Assembly (NCBI GenBank): GCA_037176885.1
Contig: JAWWNJ010000092.1
Span: forward strand, 310,001 to 374,000
Reading direction: 5' to 3'
Source: Favolaschia claudopus
Lineage: Eukaryota > Basidiomycota > Agaricomycetes > Agaricales > Mycenaceae
Length of the DNA stretch: 64,000 bases
The notes beneath the pieces were generated by a model. It saw nothing but the letters and a program-made list of their open reading frames with translations, was not told where the DNA came from and did not search any database. The translations under genes were made by a program, and so were the position numbers. Positions 35,149 through 46,297 of the stretch are shown in pieces. The number at the start of each line of letters is the position of its first letter. Within the stretch, counting starts at the first letter, position 1.

Positions 35149-37989
35149 ATGCATCGACGAGGCAATAAATCCAAAAAAGTGAACACATTGCGCTGCTGGG
35201 GCGATAACTTATTATTGTTCTAGGTGCCTAATGTACGTCTAAGGCCAGCTCAGCCCGACGCGGTGGTCCGTGCACGCCAATCCACATTAACGGAGGAAAC
35301 AAACGAGTACGACGTCGAGAGCCAAGCAGCAAACACCGAAGAGGCCCCCGTTGCAAGCGGCTCTTGTCCCCGACCATTCAAAGGTCTTGTTATATGTGCT
35401 ACAGGCAACGTCGACAAGGTGAGATCCGACGCGTCGTAACATAGACGCGTTCATCTGACGCGTCGCAGGCGACCCTGTCCAAGCTTGCTTCTGATCTCGG
35501 CGCGGCAACCATCAGTGTATTCACTGACCGCGTAACCCATCTCATTGCGGAGGACCATGGTGGCTCAAAATACTCGGTGCGTGCTGCAACAGTCCAAACC
35601 CCTTCGGTTGCTGAACGCATCTTACTAGTGTGCCATGGAACGCCGAATTCCCATCCTTCTGCCTTCATGGATCACCGAAAGCCACCGCATCTGGCAACAT
35701 GGAGACGACGTCGACCTGGACACGAGTGTGGCAGCACACAGATTGCCCATCTTCTCCGGGGTGACTCTCTGCACCACAGGCATGACGCAGATTGTCCGCC
35801 GCACCAAGGTCAACAAGCTATTGACTGCTGCAGGGGGCTCGTATGTAAAGGCCCTCCAGCGTCCGGTGCAAGTCACCCATCTTCTGTGCGCCAGCGATAC
35901 AGAGACGGAAGAGATGAAGTACGCCGAGAAGTTTAACGCGGCCGGCGAGGCTGACCCACCAATCAAGCTTGTTTGGGAAGAGTGGCTATGGGATTCGCTC
36001 GAATACGGAGGTTCGTATGCTGTCCTTGCGCAGTACCATCTCCTTGACATTTTGCCAGGCCGATTCGACGAAGCGGCTTACAATGCGCGGCTTCCCCGAC
36101 CAGAGCGCAAAGGTACGCTCTCCATCGTGTTCATAGCCTTTAATTTACACGACCACAGCTCCTCCTGTGAGTGCGCCTCAAGAGCAACCACCTCCGACCG
36201 ATAACAAACCATCGCGTGATACTGCGGACGACGACGAAGAGTGGGCTCCCATACAGAGGCTACCATCCACAACACTCCAGCTCTGGGGCAGCCTGCTCAA
36301 GACACGCGGATATCAAGTCGCGGGCAACGCCGTCATGCTCAGCCCAGAAAAGGCACGACAAATGGTGGCACAAAGTCGCACCCAGGAATCGACCCCGGAG
36401 CCAGATGCCCCCGTCGGAGGCAGCGGAATCCTCTCTACGTTCCGCCGTGCAAATTCGTTTGCTGTAATACCAAGGTCTACGGCAGCGGCTGCGCGCGAGT
36501 CGAGCGCAGGACCCAGTCGGCTGCCTTTCGGACGTGCGGGTTCGACGAGGAATTTAGATGGCCAACGAGACACTCCGCCCCCACCATTGCCGTTGTCAGG
36601 AGGCAGTAAAAGTGGGCTCAAGGACGAGGATGCCGCCGCATCGGCTTTTACGGGGCTGCGTTTTTCGCTGCGCGGGGATGCCGACGCATTGTCTGTACGC
36701 AACGCGCTTGAGTCTGCCGGTGGTATCGCGGTCAGTAACGGAGATACGGCTGACTATATTATTGTGAGGCTCAATAGGTAGGTGCTTCTTATGCGGAGTC
36801 CTCGTGCTGTCGCTCATTTTATTCTCCCAGTGGCAGCGCCCTCTACCTCGCCGAACCCTCTGCTGCTGTGCGCGCGCAGTACCGCACCGAGTGCTGGCTC
36901 GAACGTTGTTTGCTCGTGGATCGGATATGCCCTGCGGATGAACATCCGAGCTTCGTTCCTCTCAGCATAGATCCTCTCCCAATTCCAGGTTCGTATTATC
37001 AATCTTTAGCCTTCCTTGTATTGCCAGTGTATTCATTGCTCGTATCGGCACTCCAGGCGCCGACAAACTTCTGCTTAGTTTCTCGGGACTAGATGTCTCG
37101 GATGCGCATTGGGTGCGTCGGCTCCTCGAAACACTGGGTATGTTTTGAGTTTTGACCATCTCTTTATATCAATATTAACAAAATATCCTGACGCGCGACA
37201 GGCATCCCCATCGCGCCTGCGTTCTCGCGACGCGTCACGCATCTACTGTGTCCGAGTGGGACGGGCGAGAAGTACACTCGAGCAATGCAGTGGGGCGTCC
37301 CCGTCATTAACATGCAGTGGCTTGAGGCGGTTGCGAGGACGGGGAGTATACCGGATGTGCGAGCGTTCCTTGTCGGCGTGACCGCTGCAGGTGACAAAAC
37401 CGACAGTCTCCCCGCTGTCGTTCCCACTACCGCCCTTGAGAACGTAGCGACGGAAGAACGCGCTGTGCGCCCATCATCCCCGGTGCAAAACGCGCTGACG
37501 AGAACCCAGTCTCAGTCACAACGCCGGGGTATAAGCGTGACGCCGCCGAAGATTCCTGACTATAGGAAGAGGGCGCTTGAAGACAGTATTGTATCTCTTC
37601 TTGGGAAACGGCCGTCCCCTGAGGAGGAGAGCAGCGAGTTTCCGGCGAAGAGAGGCAGGGTTTACCGGTCTAGAGTGAGTACATAGATGTCTTTTCTTTT
37701 ATTTTTCACTCGGCCTCTACTCTATATTGGGACGCTGATTCGTTTGCAGCGACCGGATGTAGTCTCCAGCTCTGTTATCGTGGAAGAACATCAGGGTGCG
37801 ACGTCCGACGATGAGTTGAATTTGGGGTTTGAAGGAGGAGGGCAAGGAAGAGGGCAGAGTGCGGATTTGGATGAGCAGAGCTTGCTTGTTGTATATGAGG
37901 ATCCTGGACAGCGGGCTGAGCAGGAGCGGTTGGCGACTTTGATGATGGTGGGGGGAGGGGATGCGTTGCCGAGAACTCCGAATCGATAG
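35149..37989 (+). CDS. DPB11: Multi-BRCT checkpoint/replication protein (Dpb11/TopBP1/Rad4-like)
   Basis: Dpb11-type proteins use paired BRCT domains to bind phosphorylated partners when replication origins fire and checkpoints are activated. The ATG at 35149 opens a ten-residue basic exon (MHRRGNKSKK) spliced to VPNVRLRPAQPDAV. The first BRCT pair covers CPRPFKGLVICATGNVDK with LASDLGAATISVFTDRVTHLI, and LPIFSGVTLCTTGM with LTAAGGSYVKALQRPVQVTHLLCA. A long Ser/Pro-rich linker follows. The second pair covers LRFSLRGDADALSVRNALESAGG and DKLLLSFSGLDVSDAHWVRRLLETLGIPIAPAFSRRVTHLLC, ending INMQWLEAVARTG. The C-terminus is a low-complexity acidic tail after KRPSPEEESSEFPAKRGR, containing a possible nuclear localisation signal. 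The number of BRCTs (four) and the long linker match the yeast proteins more than nine-BRCT human TopBP1. Confidence 0.88.
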
Positions 37990-38260
37990 CGGAGTGGAGT
38001 TCCAGCCCGAAGGCTAGTATATGGGGGGCTAGTTCGTCCGCGAATTTGTTGGACTGTCGGTACGGATTCTCTCTCTCGTTTGAAGTTGCGCGCTGACATG
38101 TACTTTGCAATTGATAGACCGATCTAAAGGTTTGAAATACCTCAGCCTTTATAGGCTTCTTGGTGCAAGGTCGCGCTCAGCTGTACAATCCTTGTAACAC
38201 GGGAGTAGCAATGCGCTATTGTACAACAACAATAAAGAAACGATTACATACATCTCGAGA

Positions 38261-40356
38261 TCAACTCGAAACAAAGTCACTCAAACTACCAGTCCACCGA
38301 ACCCAAGGTGTATCCCTCACGGTCATCTGGTGCGAAATAACCACGAGCGGCCACGGCTCATTCGCGTTCGCATTCCTACTCGAGCTCGCGGTATTATCGC
38401 CTATGCCTGCCCCGGCCGGCTTCCTCAACACAAACGCTTGATCGATCGCCATCTGCGCCCGCTCGTCGATGGTGCTGACGAGATGCCCGTGCACGCTGAC
38501 TACTGCCAACGTGTCGCTGTCTGGGGTTCTCGGCTCGACGACGGTGTCGTAGTCAACTTCGAGCACGCCGTTGCGCGGGACGAATCGGTACTTTTGTAAG
38601 GCTGAGAGGTCGGGTATCTTGCCTGGGTCTAGTCGAAAAGAGAAATGAGGCTCAGTTGTGAGTGTATGTGAGAGAGAATGAATGGAACTGACAGCGTGAA
38701 CGGCCGACGACTGTAAAGTGTACGAGGGATGCAAAATCGTTGTTTCGGAAAGAAAATACTGCGTCGTCAGAGTAGGCTTGGGCTAGAGCGTCGCGGTCGG
38801 TGTCGAAAGTGTTTAGATATCTATGGAAATTGGGGTTGGTGGAAACTCATAGCATGCCGAACACAATACAATACACACCTGTGGAGGAATTGTCGGCTCA
38901 GTTGCTTATACTCAGCATCGATGTCGCTCCAAGGTCGTTCCACGGTGTCTTCGGCTGGGAAAGCGACTGGCGAGTCGGCGACCGGGGGATCGCGAGTATG
39001 TGCATTCGAGGAGTTGGAGGGACCAGCGACCGGGGACGGGGACGGGGTGCGGATGGGGGGTTCGGCGTCGGATGGGTCCGGGTCCAAGTCGATGATTTCT
39101 AGCGTTTTAGGGCGGACTGGTTTAAGTGTGTCCAGCCAGACGGGCATCTGACTGTCCCTAAAGCAATAGAATTGAATGAGTACCATGGCATGAACAAGAC
39201 CATATGTAACCGACCATTCAAGAACCATCCCGTCGTCCCTGGAAATGGTGAGTAGGGATTTGCGAGGTTTAGGTTGGTTTTACCTAAAGAAATATTTTAC
39301 GACTTTGAGGCCAAGCTTTTTCAATACGGCGTGTTCGCGGCGCAGCCAGCGCTGTCTCTCGTTCTTGTATCCCTCGGGATTGGAAATTTGGTTGCAAGCC
39401 GCGGGTACTGGCCAGTATCGCTTGGAGCCTGACATGGCGGAGCGCCGTTGGGGCGGGGGAGAGGGGGAGGGCGTGCGAGGTTCCTCCTTGATGTGGGTGG
39501 GAGGGGGGAAGGATGAGGTCGGGGGATTTACTGAGGGCATGGGAGACTCTTCGGGTTCGATTTTGACGACATCGACTCTGCGCCGCTTGGATGGTGGAGG
39601 GGAATCGGGGATGCGAGATGGGATGGGGGGAGGCGGAGGTGAAGAAAGGTCGATAGCAGGGGGGACTGTGGAAGGAGGTGTGGGATACGCACTGCGATGA
39701 CTCACAGAGCTACTTGTCGACGCGGCAGTCCCAGGCTCTGGGGCGGAGACACGGCCACGGCGTCCATAACTCGAGTTCGACTGTCCGCCAAAGCCTCCGC
39801 TGGGATCGTGACGGGTTGGTTGTCTTTTGTACACATTTTGAGGGCGCGAAGAGGTGATAGAAGAAGCAGTAGGAGAAGATATGTGGTTGCTCGCTTTGAC
39901 TTTCGAGGCAGATTTGGAAAGCTTAGCGTCTGACACGCACAGGGGTGTTTCATATACAGAATTAGACCGTGCTGCAGCAGCCTGACCGAGATCGCGCCGT
40001 ATCGCGTGTGCTCTAGGCGCGTCAGGAGCGCGAAACGGCGCGCGTTGGGGCTGCGTGGCTGCGGCTTGGCTGCGAGGGAAGCTTGGGGGAGCAGAATTGT
40101 TGACAGAACCACGCGGAAATGACTTGTTCGCCACATGTCCCGGTGTCTGATATCCCCCTCGTCCTCGACCCCGCCCTTGTCCGCGAAATCCACGATTGAA
40201 ATGGGGAAACTGCTGCTGCTGTTTGCTGCTCAATACGACGAGGTTCGGTACGGCTCTTTGCCTGGCGATAGATTCATTTGGTTGAGAATCTTCTGCATGG
40301 GGTGCGGCGTTGGCGAGGGGCTTTCCTTTCTTAATATTCCGGCCTCCAGCTAGCAT
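38261..40356 (-). CDS. Low-complexity RGG/Pro-rich protein with C-terminal NXF-type NTF2-like domain
   Basis: The ATG at 40356 gives a basic N-terminus, an FRGQGRGRGRGG box and long Ser/Pro-rich low-complexity sequence, then a conserved-looking block RYWPVPAACNQI, RWLRREHAVLKKLGLKVVKYFFRDD and MVLEW, spliced to DSQMPVWLDTLKP. After another proline-rich stretch, the C-terminal exons read YLNTFDTDRDALAQAYSDDA, FTVVGRS, LAVVSVHGHLVS, IDQAFVLR and WPLVVISHQMTVRDTPW. This order, with the FVLR strand followed by VISHQMTVRD, resembles the NTF2-like domain of the mRNA exporters Mex67/NXF1. The leucine-rich-repeat part of Mex67 is not seen, nor a UBA tail. It may therefore be an adaptor or derived relative; calling it an export factor is inference. 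It is divergent from epsin with 190 bases between ATGs. Confidence 0.65.
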
Positions 40357-40546
40357 AAATGTACGAGAAATTGCAGAGGATATCACAGGAGAGAATAAGG
40401 CCGAGTTCAGCAAGTTCAGCAGGTGTCACACCGTGTCACGCATCTGTGATTTCGGCCGCAGTTTCCTTTCGCCACCACTCGTATCTCTCCTCACTGTTCT
40501 CCTCGGCGACCTCGACCATCTCGACGTTGCCCTCGTCGTCTTCGCG

Positions 40547-42264
40547 ATGAACCACTTAGGCAAAGGGGCAATTCGCACGGTCAAGAACTATACCAAAGGT
40601 TACTCGGACACTCAGGCGAAGGTCCGAGATGCGACTTCGAACGATCCCTGGGGCCCCAGCGGCACTCAGATGAATGAGATCGCACAGATGACCTACAACC
40701 AGGGCGACTTTGTTGAGATCATGGAGATGCTGGACAAACGGTTAAACGACAAGGGCAAGAACTGGCGCCATGTCTTCAAGGTTTGCGGCTGTTTCTTGGT
40801 CTGGCAGAGAAATTCATGGATATTTCCCTCTCAGAGTCTCACCCTGCTCGACTACCTGCTGCACCAAGGCTCAGAGAACGTCATAATATATTTCAAGGAC
40901 AACTTGTATGTGATCAAGACGCTCAAGGAGTTCCAATACGTCGACGAGGAAGGAAAGGACCAGGGTGGGAATGTCCGCGCCAAAGCGAAGGATATTACCA
41001 GTTTGCTGCAAGACGAGGGACGGCTTCGGACAGAGCGCCGCGCTAGGGCGAGCATGCGTGAACGAATGGTTCGCGGTGCCGGCGGTGAGGAAGGAGATTT
41101 CGATGCAGCTGCTCATCGGGAACGGGACGAGAACGGTCGTCGGCGAGGCGGTGCCGGTGGTGGTAACAATCCAGACGATGATATGCGCCGGGCCATTGAA
41201 ATGAGCAAAGCTAGTCTGCGCCAGGAGCAGCTGACCGCCGAGGAAAAAGACCTGGCAGAGGCACTCAGGCTCAGTGAGGAAGAGGAGGCGCGGAGAAAGC
41301 AGGCCGCTGAGGATAGCAACGCCAAAGCTCTGTTCGACGACCAGCACCAGTTGTGAGCGACGAATTTTCTTTGGTTTTGCTGACTTGCTAATTCTCCGCC
41401 AGGCCGCCTCCAGTGAGCAACAACCCATTCCCCTTCCTCGATGCTCCGCCACCGCAACAACAACAACAATTGCAACCTCAATACACCATGATCCAACCCC
41501 AGTTCACCGCCTTCAATCCATATCAGCAGCAAGCAGAGATGGAGGTCAGCATTCTCCACGTTTCATAACTCAGGCTTCTCAGTTGAGCTGGCGATTTAGG
41601 CCGAGTATATGCGGCAACAACAGCAACAAGCCTTCCTCCAACAGCAGCAGCAGCAGCAACAGGACGAATGGATGCGGCAACAGATGCTCCAGCAGCAACA
41701 ACAGCAACAGCAGGATGAGTGGATGCGCCAGCAGATGGCGGCCCAGCAGCAGCAGCAGCAGCTCGTCCCTCAGCCCACCGGCTTTGGGTCAAACAACCCC
41801 TTCGCACCACAGCAGCAGCAGCCCGTGCCCCCTATGCCATCGTCGTTCTCGTCCCCCACACAACAGCCCCCGATGTTCAACCTCCAGGGCACATACGAGA
41901 ACAACTCCTCCCCTCAGCCGTCGTACAGCCAAAGTCCGAGCCCCGGCCCGCCTGCCCAGCAGCAAAGTCCGGGCGGGCAGAACTTCAAAGTCAAGGTCAA
42001 CGACGGGAACAACCAGCATCTCGCGACTCTGTTTGCGAACCGCGACGATGGGTTGGATTCGTTTGGGAATACGGGTATGATGAGGTTCGTTCGATCTTTG
42101 CTTATCGCCTTGCTTCGCTCGTTCTGATACAGACATTACTTGACAGGTATGGGCATACCAACGCTGGGCGAGCTATCGTGGCGCAACAGGGCACTGGCCA
42201 CAACCCTTTTGGAAAGCCGCAGCAGCAGCAGCAGCAAAACGAGCAGCCGTTCTTCAATGTCTGA
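40547..42264 (+). CDS. ENT1: Epsin (ENTH domain endocytic adaptor)
   Basis: Epsins bind phosphatidylinositol 4,5-bisphosphate and bend membranes at clathrin-coated pits, recruiting ubiquitinated cargo. The ENTH domain has the conserved opening RTVKNYTKGYSDTQAKVRDAT, SNDPWGPSGTQMNEIAQMTY, KNWRHVFKSLTLLDYLLHQGS and DITSLLQDEGRLRTERRAR. Two ubiquitin-interacting motifs follow (DMRRAIEMSKAS and DLAEALRLSEEEEARR). The C-terminal half is glutamine-rich with repeated QQQDEWMRQQM units, and holds three NPF motifs (NNPFPF, NNPFAP, HNPFGK) that bind EH-domain partners. It ends EQPFFNV. All exons joined in frame with standard introns. The glutamine tracts are long for an epsin but typical of fungal ones. 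Confidence 0.95.
41606..41765 (+). repeat. CAG/CAA glutamine tracts inside epsin
   Basis: Runs of mixed CAG and CAA codons encode several polyglutamine stretches, with a near repeat of the DEWMRQQM-encoding segment (about 41664 and 41715). The mixture of two codons interrupts the tracts, which usually slows slippage. Confidence 0.7.
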
Positions 42265-42468
42265 CGTGTTTTTATGTCTTTTTCTTTCCTCTCTCCGCTT
42301 CGCTACCCCCTTGTATGCTTTTTGTATTGCTTACTTGTTTCACGTTTACCTACCTTCTTTAATGGATTGGAAAAATGCCGGACCAACTAGGCCATCCGCC
42401 GCGCAATGCTGAGTGGCCAGATCGGCCTCGTTGTACAACCTCTAAATTCTGCAAATTGGGATATACGA

Positions 42469-44712
42469 CTACCATTCTGTATCCTCATACACTATCGCGT
42501 CCCAAGCAACTCGAGCCGAATCCCATTCACGAGCAGGCAGTGTCTCAAAGTCGGTGAAGTTGCCCAAATTCACGTATCCCTGGTCAATTGTCAGAAACTA
42601 TTCAAGTCCACATTCGCAATGCCCAAGTCATATACCTTGATCCACTCTACTTCGGAATAGTACACGAAAACTTCACGTTTTCTGCAAGGATGATCAATAT
42701 ACAGAACATGCATCCCACAGACAAACTCACTCGACTGGCCACGGCTCGACAAATCTTCCGCCATTGATCAGCGATTCGTTGTTGAGCCAGGCGACGTATT
42801 GACGGAACAATGCTGATCGCCCATTGAGTTTTCGTTTGGGAGAACGAGTGCATGAAGTTACCTTCTGATGCCGCCGACGCAAACAACCCTCTGAAATGAT
42901 ATTTCCCATTGTCGTAGTCTTCTTGCATCTGTTTCTGTGGAGGAAGATGCGCAGTGCCTTCCCAAACCTTGGCGAATGCGTATGATTGATACTTTCCTAT
43001 CGTCCAGGGACGAACTGAAGATGGAATTGGTCAACAGAGGATATTTGGGTGTTGACCAGCAGATAATAACCATTCGTATAAGCCAGAGTGGGATCAGGGA
43101 TGTAATGTCCCGTCCAGTGGAGATTGGCGGGTTGTCCGTCAGATGTACTGGTTCGCGGATGAGCTTGGAGCAGGCTTCGGGCTTCTGCCACTTACAAGTT
43201 TGGAAGAAAGATGTTCGAGTGGATGTATCCCGTTGCGAGAATGACCTGTAACACGTCAAATGTCTTACACAGAAGATCCCAATCTAAACACACCTCGTCG
43301 ATACCACGAAGCACAGATCCATTGACAAGATGAATCGTCGCATCCTTGATACCCTTGTTGTACGCAGGGAGCGAACCGAAATGGTCGATTTCCGGGACGA
43401 ACTTCGTCGTGTCGGGGAAGCGAAGTCGGCTGCGTAATTGGAAGGGGTGTAGATTCGGATGGGGCTGAATAAAGGGAAAGTGAGAACTAGCAGTCGAACA
43501 ATTGCACAACGTACCCTGACGCTCGCGAGAACATCTCGGGCATACGGCGCAATGTCCCGAGCGATTTCTGACGCGGATACTGAAGCCCCTACGATGAGGA
43601 TTGTCTGGCAGGAAATTCAGTATCTGGCGAGACAAATTTCAAGTACAGTGATGTACCTTGTTTTCGTAGCGCTGGGGTCGGCGATATGACTGTGAATGAT
43701 ACACGCTGTACTGTTCGCCGTCTTTGACCTTGCTCCATTCCACAAGCCCCTTGATATTCGCCACATGCGGGGAGACATAAGGCCCAGTTGCGACCACAAC
43801 AGCGTCAAAGTCTTCGGTCCACCAATCCGCTTTGATTCGATTGGTTTCTTGCAGACGTTCGAGTTTGCGCAGGGTAAGTCTCCACTGCTGCGTCGACTCT
43901 ATTTTCTCCAGTCTGTCGACACGAGTTGAGTATGATGTTACTGGGGCACGACGCGAGTCGGTTTGATAGTCGTTGGCATTGAGGTTGTGGAAGGAGGCGT
44001 AAGCTCGGACGTGTCGCTGAATGTCGTGATTGGACAGGACCCAAGGCTGCGTAATGTAGCAGGTGAGCCGAAAATAACGGATAGAGAAGCTTGGATATTT
44101 ACGCGATCTGTAGAGTACGGGACGTCGGGGAGCTCCGTAATGACCTTGGCTAGGTTAGAAACTATGGATCCCAGATGTTCGGTTAGCCTTACCGCCGGAG
44201 AATTGGTGTGCAGATTGTCCCATAGAGGGCGAGGCTGCCAATGTTCCTTCCACCTATCTTCCAACGTTATTCCCTCTTCACCTTCTTCATAATAATATGT
44301 TGAGGGGAGGCTCTCGGGAATATGCGGTGCCTCGTCGAATGGCCGATCGCTGAGGGAACAATCAGATTCATTCATTATCAAAATTTATAAAAGGTTTCGA
44401 AACGTACGGATATGGCTCACGAACGGGTGTCTCGTCTGTGTAGAACCAATTTCCGCCTGGCGAAGGAGCACGGTCAAATAGACGGACAGTGAAATTATGT
44501 TCGACGAGTTTCGCTGCTGCTTGGAGCCCAGCTGGTCCAGCGCCGATAACAGCGACGGTCTTGATAGGATGGTGGAAGACTGTCCATTCTGAGCCTGCTT
44601 CACTGAAAGTTGAGTGGGCTGAGAATGGGGCTTGCTGCGCCGCGGCTGCGACAGAGAGACTAGCCAGAGCAGACGCGAACAGAAGATTCAGCATTCTGTC
44701 TAAGCTTGACAT
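42469..44712 (-). CDS. Flavin-containing monooxygenase-type protein with N-terminal signal segment
   Basis: FMO-type enzymes use FAD and NADPH to oxygenate nitrogen, sulfur or carbonyl carbons. The start (44712, or a second ATG at 44697) opens a hydrophobic segment LLFASALASLSVAAAA that looks like a signal peptide. Then comes the FAD motif VAVIGAGPAGLQAAAKLVEH and FDRAPSPGGNWFYTDE, followed by YVSPHVANIKGLVEWSKVKDGEQ, the second dinucleotide site ILIVGASVSASEIARDI, FVPEIDHFGSLPAYNKGIKD and ILATGYIHSNIFLPNL. The C-terminal exons give DDFEKGKYHFR-like sequence, ending with EREWDSARVAWDAIVYEDTEW. The stop is at 42469. The classic FxGxxxHxxxY FMO motif is altered here to a VYHSHIADPS-type sequence. 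Exon joins in the middle third are partly inferred. Confidence 0.8.
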
Positions 44713-45131
44713 GTAGAGCGTTCGCGGGGACTAATATAGGACGTTGTCGCAGTAACATCGCGCCAATTCCGCGTCAAATCACGCTATGAGATTTTATAGA
44801 CGATAGGCCGCAGATACGATATAGAGCCATTATCAAGCTTGACGGCCTTGAAAGCATTACGCCCGAGGGCTGACCATGGCTTACTGAGCTCGAGAATTCG
44901 AGACCAAGAGAAAGGTTCAGTTCAAAGTTGCGATCACGTCCTAATTTGGCCAAACAACCGCTCGCGGACGAAATAGGAAATTTTGAACATCCTGCGAATG
45001 AGAGGTCCTTCAGATTGCGACTGCTCGGCGTAACGAGGGCACACCGGGGTTGCAGAGGTCAGCGTGGAGGCGTTCATGTCGGGAACAGTCAAAAACACGA
45101 TTTAACAGAATATTGCATTTGAATCTGACTG
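44713..45131. other. Intergenic, no gene seen
   Basis: Promoter of the monooxygenase gene and 3' flank of the proteasome gene. No coding sequence is supported. Confidence 0.45.
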
Positions 45132-46147
45132 CTACGTAGTGTCCATCGCATCGCCAGCCCCCAATATAGTGACCTCCTCACTGACAACCAGACTTCGGAT
45201 TTCCTCTGACTTCCATGCGGTTGTACCACGGCGGAACCCGTACTGGCGCTCTTTCTGCACACGCTCGTTGGGCATCTCGATGTTGCGCAGCATTTCCGTG
45301 TGCGAAGCAGTGATAACACAGGCGTCGACATTGGACCCGGACCCGAGATCGTTGAAGATACCGGCTTTGATCGCGGTCTTGACCAGCTCCAGAGCGTCCT
45401 CCCGCTGAGTCCAATGTTGAGTGTGTTGTACTTGTGCAGCGCGATCATGCAACTCACCGACATGTTGGGTTTCCAGCTGCTCTCAAATACAGCCATAGCA
45501 GCTAGACTGCCGGAGCCCATGGTGACATAAGGGAGTTTGTCGGTCGAGCCATGGGGATGAATGGTGAAGAGATGCGGGCCCGTGGCATCGACGCCGCCCA
45601 AAACGAGAGCAGCACCAATGTGCCCCTGGTAGCTTGTCGGGAATAAGTATGCGAGAGCAGAATTGCGTGAATGGAATGCACCGGAAGAGCATTTGTTTGA
45701 GCATGGTCATGGCGGTCACAACGCGCGGCTTGCGGCCAGTTGACAGAGAATGAAGTTCCATATTTGAGGAGATGAGGGCGGTCGTAAATTCTGTGTCGGC
45801 AGCAGTGCCTGCACCACAGCAGCGAATGTTGTCTGTGATATAATGGATCTGAAGCGACGTGAATTGTGCGGAACAAATTGAAATTTGAGGCGGACTTTTT
45901 CACAGTTCTTGTCGGCTACTATGGGTCCCTCTGTCGCTCGCGTATCGGCGCCTAGTACGATTCCATCTGCAAAGAGGCAGCCCACGATCGTTGTACCCGT
46001 GCTCGTTGCTTTGGGCAATGGCACGCCTTTTTCGGCGAAGAAATTGTTCCTGAAGAAACTGAGAATTTACCACGAGAATTGAAGGCCAAGAGGCTACCGT
46101 AGAGTGTTGGAAAAGTCGAAGCCTGGAGGGGAGAATACAGAGGCCAT
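45132..46147 (-). CDS. PUP1: 20S proteasome subunit beta-2 (trypsin-like)
   Basis: Beta-2 is the catalytic subunit that cleaves after basic residues in the 20S proteasome. The first exon gives [17 protein letters not shown] and splices to [23 protein letters not shown]; the propeptide would be removed before the Thr of TTIVG, the catalytic residue. Family blocks follow: [122 protein letters not shown] and a C-terminal tail that in other species clasps beta-3. The GSGS near the catalytic Ser/Asp and the Lys of ADKNC are present, so an active subunit is expected. Divergent from the aldehyde dehydrogenase gene with 150 bases between start codons. Confidence 0.95.
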
Positions 46148-46297
46148 GACGGATGAACGAAAGAGTAGTACGCGTCCTCGCAAGACGCGTGACACAGTGT
46201 GACACGATATCTCAACGCCCGATAGAGCCGATGGATATCTCTTCGCGTCGGCGATGAACTCAGATATGCAGAATCCCTTTTGCTTCCTGCCCTCACT

